DNA from: Mycobacteriaceae bacterium
GTDB lineage: Bacteria; Actinomycetota; Actinomycetes; Mycobacteriales; Mycobacteriaceae
Length of the DNA: 14,602 bases
Assembly: GCA_019242135.1 (NCBI GenBank)
Contig: JAFAWC010000011.1
Span: forward strand, 1-14,602
Direction of reading: 5' to 3'
Position 1 is the first letter of the stretch, and every line of letters starts with the position of its first letter. Positions 9,101 to 14,602 of this stretch are shown here, one piece after another. Made by a program: the position numbers and the translations under genes. The notes under the pieces were generated by a model. It searched no databases and was not told where the DNA came from. It saw only the letters and a list, made by a program, of their open reading frames with translations.

Positions 9101-9898
9101 TCATTTGACCGGCTGAGCGTATTGGCGCGGTTTCGGTTGCCGCAAGGCGGTGACGTCGACCCGGTCGGATTGTTGCACCGCGATCGTGGCACCGACGCGC
9201 TCGACGCTGTCGACCGCGCCGCCCGGAATGTTTACCGCGGCGGCCAGGGTGGGCGGATCCCCAACGGCCAGAATCGAATACGGCGGGGCGAGAGTCTGGC
9301 CGTCGACCGACAGCTGCCCCGGACTGCCCACGACCCAGGTATCGACGCCGACTCGCACCGCCGGACCGCCGCGGATCTCCATCGCTTCCGCCCCGGCCGC
9401 GCGCAGTTCATTGATGACGTCAATCATGGCCTCGGGCGACACGCTGCCGGCGCTGTCCGCAATCGTCAGTGTCACGCCCGGCCCGGTCGCGGCGACGGTG
9501 CCCACCAGGATCGACAACGATGACAGTCGTGCTTGGGCATCGGCGACGGCGGCCTGGTCGCCGGATCCGGAGGCCTTCAGGGCGGTCAGCGTTCGCTGCA
9601 GGTCGGCTACCTCTTTATTCAGCGCCGCCTCACGCTGCTGCAACGAGTTCAACAGCGTGACTAGGTCGGCAGGCCGGGCCGATTCCAACGCGTCGCCGGT
9701 CTGGGTCCGTCTGACTTGCGTGGCGATCGCGATGCCGAGCACCAGACACAGCACGACCGCTAGCAACCCGAACGCCGTCGGCCGGCGCAGCGACCCGAAT
9801 CTCATGCGCGGCTGCACATCACCGATTTGTGGCGGTGCGGCGTCGGGTGGCAGCTCGTGGCGGCCGTGATGTGCGGCTTCGGCTTTGTGATCGGTCAA
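9101..9898 (-). CDS. DUF881 membrane protein, Rv1825-like
   Basis: About 265 residues: a short hydrophilic cytoplasmic N-terminus ([10 protein letters not shown]), one membrane helix at about 41-60, a coiled-coil-prone stretch at about 74-125 ([20 protein letters not shown]), and the DUF881 domain to the end ([49 protein letters not shown]) with a terminal QYAQPVK. The bulk should face outside the membrane. The function of the family is not established. The frame stays open far upstream into sbp, but the TTG at 9898 has GGAG nine bases before it and lies four bases after the sbp stop, so I choose it; the ATG at residue 32 is a poorer alternative because it drops the N-terminus. It is paralogous to the gene on the other side of sbp. 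Confidence 0.85.
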   Translation of the reverse strand: MTDHKAEAAHHGRHELPPDAAPPQIGDVQPRMRFGSLRRPTAFGLLAVVLCLVLGIAIATQVRRTQTGDALESARPADLVTLLNSLQQREAALNKEVADLQRTLTALKASGSGDQAAVADAQARLSSLSILVGTVAATGPGVTLTIADSAGSVSPEAMIDVINELRAAGAEAMEIRGGPAVRVGVDTWVVGSPGQLSVDGQTLAPPYSILAVGDPPTLAAAVNIPGGAVDSVERVGATIAVQQSDRVDVTALRQPKPRQYAQPVK

Positions 9899-9902
9899 GA
9901 AG

Positions 9903-10235
9903 TCACGCTCCGAACAGCTTGCGCCGCAGGGCGGCGGCGTTCCCGAAGATCCGGATGCCCAGCACCACGATGATCGCCGTGGACAGCTGGGTACCGACGC
10001 CAAGTTGATCGCCGAGGTAGACGATCAGTGCGGCCACCAACACGTTGAACACGAACGAAACGACGAAGACCTTGGAATCGAAGATCCGGTCCAGGTACGC
10101 GCGCAGGCCGCCGAACACCGCGTCGAGCGCGGCCACCACCGCGATGGGCAGGTACGGCTGCACCACTTCGGGCACGCTGGGATGAAACACCAGCCCCAGC
10201 ACGACACCGACGACCAGCGCGGCGATACCGATCAC
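9903..10235 (-). CDS. sbp: Small basic protein Sbp (DUF1290)
   Basis: The 110-residue protein is mostly hydrophobic, with about three membrane segments: 1-17, about 29-48 (LPIAVVAALDAVFGGLRAYL) and about 56-79, plus a further semi-hydrophobic stretch (STAIIVVLGIRIFGNAAALR). It ends in a basic tail (RRKLFGA). The motif DAVFGGLRAYLDRIFD is characteristic of the DUF1290/Sbp family, which in Firmicutes lies beside DUF881 genes near cell division genes. Its biochemical role is unknown. The GTG at 10235 has a weak GGGGTTGA ribosome binding site. It is tightly packed between two DUF881 genes, 46 bases after one and four bases before the other, so the three probably make one complex or act in one process. 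Confidence 0.93.
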   Translation of the reverse strand: MIGIAALVVGVVLGLVFHPSVPEVVQPYLPIAVVAALDAVFGGLRAYLDRIFDSKVFVVSFVFNVLVAALIVYLGDQLGVGTQLSTAIIVVLGIRIFGNAAALRRKLFGA

Positions 10236-10281
10236 TGGTCAACCCCGTTCATCGCTGCTGGTTCCCTCGTCGTGAACACGC

Positions 10282-11220
10282 TCATCGGCCCCCAATTGGC
10301 TTGGCGTATTTAACCTCCCGACCACTCGCCGCCGGCACGGTCAGCGTGTCGCCTTCGCTGACCGTGCCGCCCACACCGTAGGAGGCCTCCAGCAGCCGCA
10401 TCCGCTGAAAACCGTCGCTGCGCTCGAACGCATCAGCCATCCCGTGCGCTGGACCGATCGCGGTGACGACGTAAGGGCTGCTTATCGGCTGGTTGTCGAC
10501 CAGGATCGCCCCGCCTGCCTGGCGGATCGTCACATTGGGGCCCACGCGCACGCCGCCGACCGCGATGGCCTCGGCGCCGCTCGCCCATAGCGAATTGACG
10601 ACCAGCTGCAGATCCCGGTCCAGCACCACCTGCCGGCTGCCGGGGATGCGCTCCTTCGAAACGTCAGACAGGTTGGGCGAGACACCGGGATCCGCCAGGG
10701 TCACCGTGAGCCCCGGCCCGGTCAGTTTGGTGGCCGCACCGGCGAAGCCCAACTGGTCCAATCGCTGCAGCAGCTGTTGACCTTCGGCGTTGCCCTCAAG
10801 CTCGCTGCGTCGCACGGCGTCCAGCTGACCCGTCAGCTCGCCGCGCTGAGCAGCCAAGGCGTTCGCTGCGGCCTCCGACTCGCGAACGCTGGTTACCAAA
10901 ACCTGCTGCGTCTCCTTGACTCCCGGGGCGGTCGCCCGGGCCTGTGCGACCGCCGCGGCGAACACCACTGCGAGCAGCAGGGCCGCCGCCGCTTGCCATG
11001 CCCACGACGTCCACCGCGCACGATCGGATGGGCCCGCCGCCCGTTGAGCGGCGGCGGCGGCATACCCCGGGTCGAGGTGTTCGGACAGCAACGACCGCAG
11101 CAGCGACGGCACCGGATTGAACTGCGGCCGGCCCGCGTCGTGGGCGGACAGACCGGCAGAAGGGTCGTAGCCTCCCAGCGCGCGATCCACGTCACTCATA
11201 TCGGTTATCGGCCCTGTCAC
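10282..11220 (-). CDS. DUF881 membrane protein, Rv1823-like
   Basis: About 312 residues. The N-terminal 65 residues are hydrophilic ([14 protein letters not shown]). A single membrane helix lies at about 71-93 ([20 protein letters not shown]), followed by a coiled-coil-prone region ([20 protein letters not shown]) and the DUF881 domain ([39 protein letters not shown]) ending in [10 protein letters not shown]. Most of the protein should be outside the membrane. The start is uncertain: GTG at 11220 has GGGGA close upstream and overlaps pgsA2 by 29 bases, while ATG at 11199 would overlap the pgsA2 stop as ATGAGTGA and shorten the protein by seven residues. Either way it is translationally coupled to pgsA2. 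It is paralogous to the DUF881 gene beyond sbp. The function is unknown. Confidence 0.88.
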   Translation of the reverse strand: MTGPITDMSDVDRALGGYDPSAGLSAHDAGRPQFNPVPSLLRSLLSEHLDPGYAAAAAQRAAGPSDRARWTSWAWQAAAALLLAVVFAAAVAQARATAPGVKETQQVLVTSVRESEAAANALAAQRGELTGQLDAVRRSELEGNAEGQQLLQRLDQLGFAGAATKLTGPGLTVTLADPGVSPNLSDVSKERIPGSRQVVLDRDLQLVVNSLWASGAEAIAVGGVRVGPNVTIRQAGGAILVDNQPISSPYVVTAIGPAHGMADAFERSDGFQRMRLLEASYGVGGTVSEGDTLTVPAASGREVKYAKPIGGR

Positions 11221-11899
11221 CTCGTCCCCGCGGGCCGGCGGTGCTCCCAGTGCCCCGGGCCGGAACGATTTTCGGCATCCCGCGCAACACCATCACGAAC
11301 TGCGCCAGGTACAACACGAAGCTCCACAAGTAGAGCGCAAAGCCCCAGATCGCGAATCCCCAGCCGATCGCCAGCACCACCCGGGCCCACTGCCCATTCA
11401 ACTGGCCCAACAGAATCAGCGGGAAGCCCGACATCAACCCGAACGTCGCGCCCTTGCCGATATAGGTGACCGGCAGCGCGGTCAACCCCCGGCTACGCAA
11501 AGCGGGCAGCGTTGCCGCCAAAACGGCGTCGCGGGCGATCAACACGATGACGAACCACCACGGCACAAAGTGCCGCAGCGCCAATGCGATTGGGACGGTG
11601 ATCATGTAGATCCGGTCGACCGCGGGGTCGAGTAACTCACCCAGTCGCGACGACTGGTTCATCATCCGCGCGATCTTGCCGTCGGCCCAGTCCGACGCGC
11701 CCGAGAACATCAGGATCCCCGTCGCCCACCCGTCAGCATGCTCGACCAGCAGAAGCCAGAGGAACACCGGGACCAGCACGAGCCGAACCACGCTGAGCGC
11801 GTTGGGCACCGTCAGCACCCGGCCCTGCGGCTCCCGTGTTTGATGTCGCCGGCCCCGCGGCTCCCGTGTTTGATGTCGCCGGCCCTGCGGCTCCGCCAT
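11192..11899 (-). CDS. pgsA2: CDP-alcohol phosphatidyltransferase PgsA2
   Basis: This integral membrane enzyme family joins a CDP-linked lipid to an alcohol in phospholipid synthesis. The full catalytic motif is present: Asp70, Asp73-Gly74, Ala77-Arg78, Gly87, Asp91 and Asp95 ([12 protein letters not shown] then GELLDPAVD), between several hydrophobic segments. PgsA2 is named as a phosphatidylglycerophosphate synthase, but its true substrate in mycobacteria is less certain than that of PgsA3. The ATG at 11899 gives 235 residues with an unusual basic N-terminal extension made by a 30-bp tandem repeat ([10 protein letters not shown] units). The GTG at 11818 ([13 protein letters not shown]) would omit it and give about 208 residues, close to the M. 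tuberculosis length, with AGGG upstream. The ATG lies nine bases after the secA2 stop, and the end overlaps the next gene, so an operon is likely. Confidence 0.9.
   Translation of the reverse strand: MAEPQGRRHQTREPRGRRHQTREPQGRVLTVPNALSVVRLVLVPVFLWLLLVEHADGWATGILMFSGASDWADGKIARMMNQSSRLGELLDPAVDRIYMITVPIALALRHFVPWWFVIVLIARDAVLAATLPALRSRGLTALPVTYIGKGATFGLMSGFPLILLGQLNGQWARVVLAIGWGFAIWGFALYLWSFVLYLAQFVMVLRGMPKIVPARGTGSTAGPRGRGDRADNRYE
11821..11894. repeat. 30-bp tandem repeat (about 2.5 copies) at the 5' end of pgsA2
   Basis: Units at 11821-11850 and 11851-11880 differ by one base (GGCCCTGCGG versus GGCCCCGCGG), and a partial third copy runs 11881-11894 before diverging at the proposed pgsA2 start codon. 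Because the unit is a multiple of three, copy-number change keeps the frame. On the minus strand it encodes [20 protein letters not shown] and EPQGR. It sits at an intercistronic junction, a common place for mycobacterial interspersed repeats, although it is shorter than a MIRU. Confidence 0.95.
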
Positions 11900-11908
11900 G
11901 GCCGAACT

Positions 11909-14233
11909 TTAGCGGAAAACCCCAGGCAGGCTCAGCGCCGACAGGGTCTCGTCGGCCAGTGGGTTGTCGTGGACCATGTAGGTCCACGTCGACGTCGGCC
12001 GCGCGAGCTTCGACAAGTCGAGGCCGGGCTCCTCTTCGAGCACATTGGCCGTCTCGAAGGTCTGCTGCGCCGCCTCGATCGCGTCGGCCGCTAAGGACGC
12101 GAACGCATCGACGGCCATCCGGTGGAATTCGTCGAGCGGGTTCTGCCTGCCCAATGCGCGCAGGTGGATGCTTTCACGGATATCGGCCAGATATGCCAGG
12201 TGGTCGGCCCACCCGCGGTCGAGGTGATACAGCATGATCAGCCGGCAGATCCGCTCCAGCTCTTCCTCGCTGAGATCCTCCGAAAGCTCGGAGTACCGGT
12301 CCGGGGACCGCTGCTCGAGCTCCTCCCGGGCTGTCGGTGTCCGCAACAGCGCGTCGCGACGTTCCACGATGATCGCCCGCTGCTGGGCGATGAGCTGGTT
12401 GTAGCGCCACGTGTTGGCATGCACATCGAGCAGCTTGCCCTCGGCCACCCGTTGGGCATGACCGAGCAGGCCCGCCGCCTTGGGGCTGATCACGCGCCCG
12501 TCGTCGTCGGTCTCGGTGGGCAGTTTCCCCGGTTCGAGGTTGGCGGTGACCACGTCGTCTTCCCAACTCGAGAAGAACACCGATGACCCGGGATCGCCCT
12601 GACGCCCGGCGCGGCCACGCAACTGGTTGTCCAGCCGCTCGGTGTGGTGGCGACCGGTGCCGATGACGTGCAGGCCGCCGAGTTCGGCGACTTCGTCGTG
12701 GTCGGCTTCGTCGGATCCGCCCAGCCGGATGTCGGTGCCGCGACCGGCCATCTGCGTCGACACGGTGACCGCGCCGAGCTTGCCCGCCTCGGCGATGATC
12801 CGCGCCTCCTCCGCGTCGTTCTTTGCGTTGAGCACGACCGCGGGGACACCCGCCCGGACCAAACGCTCGTGCAGTTCTTCGGATTCCGCGACGTCACGGG
12901 TGCCGATCAGCACCGGCTGGCCCGTCTCGTGCACTTCAGCGATGTGTTCGACGGTCGCGTCGTTTTTGGCCGCTGCCGTGATGTAGACCCGGTCGGACTC
13001 GTCCTCACGAATGTTGGGCGTGTTCGGCGGGATGGGAGACACGCCCAGCTTGTAGAACTGGCGCAGCTGCTCGCCGGCGGCAAGCGCCGTGCCGGTCATC
13101 CCGCATACCGTCGGGTACCGGTTGATCAGCGCCTGCACGGTGATCGTGTCGAGCACTTCACCGGTTTCGGTGGTCTCGATGCCCTCCTTGGCCTCCACTG
13201 CAGCCTGCAGCCCGTCGGGCCACCGCTGCAGCTGGGCGATCCGCCCCCGCGAGGCGTTGATCAGGTGCACGGCGTCGTCGCGCACGATGTAGTGCACGTC
13301 GCGCTGCAGCAGCACATGTGCGTGCAGGGCCACGTTCACCTCGGTGAGCGTGGTGCCCACGTGCTCCTCCGAATACAGGTCGATGCCACCGAGCTTGGCC
13401 TCCACCTTCTGCGCGCCGGTCTCGGTGAGGTGCACATTGTGGCTGTCGGCGTCGGTGTCGTAGTCCTTGCCCGGGGTCAGCTCGCCGACGAGGCGGATGA
13501 TCTCGAGCTTCGGCGTCTCGCGGTGCGTGGTCCCGGCCAGCACGAGCGGCACCAGCGCCTCGTCGACGAGCACCGAGTCCGCCTCGTCGATCAGCGCGAC
13601 GTCGGGGTTGGGCGACACCAGGTCGTCCACGTCGGTGATCAGTTGATCGCGCAGCACGTCGAAGCCGACCTCGTTGACCGATGCGTAGGTGACGTCGCAC
13701 TTGTATGCCGCGCGCCGCTCCTCTGCTGTGGATTCGGCGGCAACCCATCCCACCGTCAAACCCATCGCCTCCAGCAGCGGACCCATCCATTCGGCGTCGC
13801 GGCGGGCCAGATAGTCGTTGATGGTGATGACGTGCACGTGCCGGCCCGCCAGCGCATACCCGGCCGCCGCGATAGCGCCGGACAGCGTCTTGCCCTCACC
13901 GGTGGCCATCTCCACGACATCGCCCGCCAGCATCCGCAGCGCGCCGAGAAGCTGTACGTCAAACGGTCGCAGCGTGGTGCTCCGTTCGGCCGCCTCGCGG
14001 GCGATCGCCAGGAACTGAGGGACGTCGGCGGATTCGGCAAGGTCTTCGAGCTCGAGCAGCTTCGAGGCCTTGCGCAGCTGCTCGTCGTCGAGATCGGCGG
14101 CCTTCTTGTCGAACGTGTCTGATTGCTTGACCAGGCCGAGCGAACGGCTCTGGTCCTTCTCGGTGCTGGCGCCCAGCAGCTTCCAGAAAGTGCTGCCCAG
14201 GCGGCTCGACTTGGTGCTGCTCGATTTCGCCAC
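11909..14233 (-). CDS. secA2: Accessory Sec translocase ATPase SecA2
   Basis: SecA2 is the accessory preprotein translocase ATPase that drives export of a limited set of proteins in mycobacteria (reported for SodA and several virulence factors in pathogens). The 774 residues contain Walker A MATGEGKT (Lys115, the same number as the lysine studied in M. tuberculosis), Walker B LIDEAD (216-219), [10 protein letters not shown] and [15 protein letters not shown], all intact. It lacks the long C-terminal linker and zinc-binding tail of SecA1, as SecA2 proteins do. The GTG at 14233 is chosen because it gives this numbering and the expected start (then [16 protein letters not shown]). No ribosome binding site precedes it, but a possible -10 six bases upstream suggests a leaderless transcript. 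It is nine bases ahead of pgsA2 and 34 after ilvG. Confidence 0.97.
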   Translation of the reverse strand: MAKSSSTKSSRLGSTFWKLLGASTEKDQSRSLGLVKQSDTFDKKAADLDDEQLRKASKLLELEDLAESADVPQFLAIAREAAERSTTLRPFDVQLLGALRMLAGDVVEMATGEGKTLSGAIAAAGYALAGRHVHVITINDYLARRDAEWMGPLLEAMGLTVGWVAAESTAEERRAAYKCDVTYASVNEVGFDVLRDQLITDVDDLVSPNPDVALIDEADSVLVDEALVPLVLAGTTHRETPKLEIIRLVGELTPGKDYDTDADSHNVHLTETGAQKVEAKLGGIDLYSEEHVGTTLTEVNVALHAHVLLQRDVHYIVRDDAVHLINASRGRIAQLQRWPDGLQAAVEAKEGIETTETGEVLDTITVQALINRYPTVCGMTGTALAAGEQLRQFYKLGVSPIPPNTPNIREDESDRVYITAAAKNDATVEHIAEVHETGQPVLIGTRDVAESEELHERLVRAGVPAVVLNAKNDAEEARIIAEAGKLGAVTVSTQMAGRGTDIRLGGSDEADHDEVAELGGLHVIGTGRHHTERLDNQLRGRAGRQGDPGSSVFFSSWEDDVVTANLEPGKLPTETDDDGRVISPKAAGLLGHAQRVAEGKLLDVHANTWRYNQLIAQQRAIIVERRDALLRTPTAREELEQRSPDRYSELSEDLSEEELERICRLIMLYHLDRGWADHLAYLADIRESIHLRALGRQNPLDEFHRMAVDAFASLAADAIEAAQQTFETANVLEEEPGLDLSKLARPTSTWTYMVHDNPLADETLSALSLPGVFR

Positions 14234-14239
14234 AGCACA

Positions 14240-14245
14240 ACGGTA
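14240..14245 (-). promoter_or_regulatory. Candidate -10 element of a leaderless secA2 transcript
   Basis: The minus strand reads TACCGT followed by six bases and the GTG start of secA2, so initiation at the usual distance would start on the GTG. No Shine-Dalgarno-like sequence precedes that GTG. Just upstream is a perfect hairpin, GCGGCG (14247-14252) and CGCCGC (14257-14262), in the short gap after ilvG. Without a -35 element this remains tentative. Confidence 0.3.
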
Positions 14246-14267
14246 CGCGGCGGGTACGCCGCGCCCG

Positions 14268-14602
14268 TCACGCCAGGTTGGACCGCCGCGGGTACGCCAC
14301 GGCCGGGTCGGTCAGCACGTTGACGGCGGCAGGCAGCCCGGCGGTGAACGCCCGCTCCAACGCCGGACGCAGCTCCCGGGGGTTCGACACCAGCTCACCG
14401 TGCCCGCCCAGCGCACCGACCACCTCGTCGTAGCGAGTGTTGGGCCGCAGCTCGGCCACCACCGAATACCCGTACAAAGCCTCCATCGGGTGCTTTTCCA
14501 GTGCCCAGATCCCGTTGTTGCCGATCACCGACACCACCGCAACGTCGTGGCGTACCAGCGTGTCCCATTCCATGCCGGAGAAACCGAACGCGCCGTCCCC
14601 CT
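14268..14602 (-). CDS. ilvG: Thiamine-diphosphate enzyme, acetolactate synthase large-subunit family (IlvG), 5' part outside window
   Basis: Only the last 111 codons are present; the frame is open to the right edge. The visible part is the C-terminal thiamine-diphosphate-binding domain, with the motif GDG at the very edge (14592-14600) followed about 26 residues later by NN (SVIGNNGIW), the standard GDG..NN cofactor signature. The sequence closely resembles the end of M. tuberculosis Rv1820, annotated IlvG. That protein is a member of the acetolactate synthase superfamily, which also includes oxalyl-CoA decarboxylase, so its exact reaction should not be taken for granted. The stop lies 34 bases before secA2 on the same strand. 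Confidence 0.9.
   Translation of the reverse strand, partial: GDGAFGFSGMEWDTLVRHDVAVVSVIGNNGIWALEKHPMEALYGYSVVAELRPNTRYDEVVGALGGHGELVSNPRELRPALERAFTAGLPAAVNVLTDPAVAYPRRSNLA

Noticed and set aside
12644..14122. A 492-codon open frame on the plus strand inside secA2
   Set aside because: Antisense shadow of an intact SecA2 with all ATPase motifs; no ribosome binding site or domain of its own.

Overview
The window looks like chromosomal DNA of a mycobacterium (or a very close relative). It is GC-rich, uses many GTG starts, and carries, in one block on the minus strand, the gene order I recognise from M. tuberculosis Rv1820-Rv1832: ilvG, secA2, pgsA2, a DUF881 gene, sbp, a second DUF881 gene, gcvH, garA, a MerR gene, a bifunctional-nuclease-family gene, a second MerR gene and the glycine decarboxylase gene gcvP (called gcvB in M. 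tuberculosis). Family assignments come from motifs and remembered protein sequences; no database search was run. The genes beyond gcvP differ from the M. tuberculosis neighbourhood, so this is another species, which I cannot name.

Layout. Positions 1-1887 (+) hold the 3' part of a membrane-anchored protein with an extracellular solute-binding-like region and a von Willebrand A-like region. At 1967-2698 (+) lies a Tat-exported polysaccharide deacetylase that looks leaderless. It converges on gcvP (2729-5566, -), which has a 289-base leader containing a tandem glycine riboswitch. Further right, all on the minus strand, are resR-like merR (5856-6479), the BFN-family gene (6690-7184), a second merR (7267-8004), garA (8012-8482), gcvH (8662-9057), DUF881 (9101-9898), sbp/DUF1290 (9903-10235), DUF881 (10282-11220), pgsA2 (11192-11899), secA2 (11909-14233) and the 3' end of ilvG (14268-14602). 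No stretch over 300 bases lacks a gene.

How they work together. On the minus strand transcription runs from ilvG towards gcvP. The secA2-pgsA2-DUF881-sbp-DUF881-gcvH part is tightly spaced or overlapping and combines accessory protein export, phospholipid synthesis and a membrane module of unknown role. garA seems to have its own promoter region behind a strong hairpin. GarA (an FHA-domain switch of glutamate and 2-oxoglutarate metabolism) and two MerR regulators sit between the two glycine cleavage genes, and gcvP is under direct glycine control through its riboswitch.

I see no obviously new multi-gene system, phage, insertion sequence, CRISPR array, tRNA or rRNA. The most interesting items are a 30-bp in-frame tandem repeat at the secA2/pgsA2 junction, a 17-bp palindrome abutting and sharing bases with the likely -10 element of the resR-like gene, a mutually exclusive pairing in the glycine riboswitch expression platform, a 20-bp-phased direct repeat upstream of garA, the uncharacterised DUF881-DUF1290-DUF881 module, and the VWA-like protein with a degenerate metal site.
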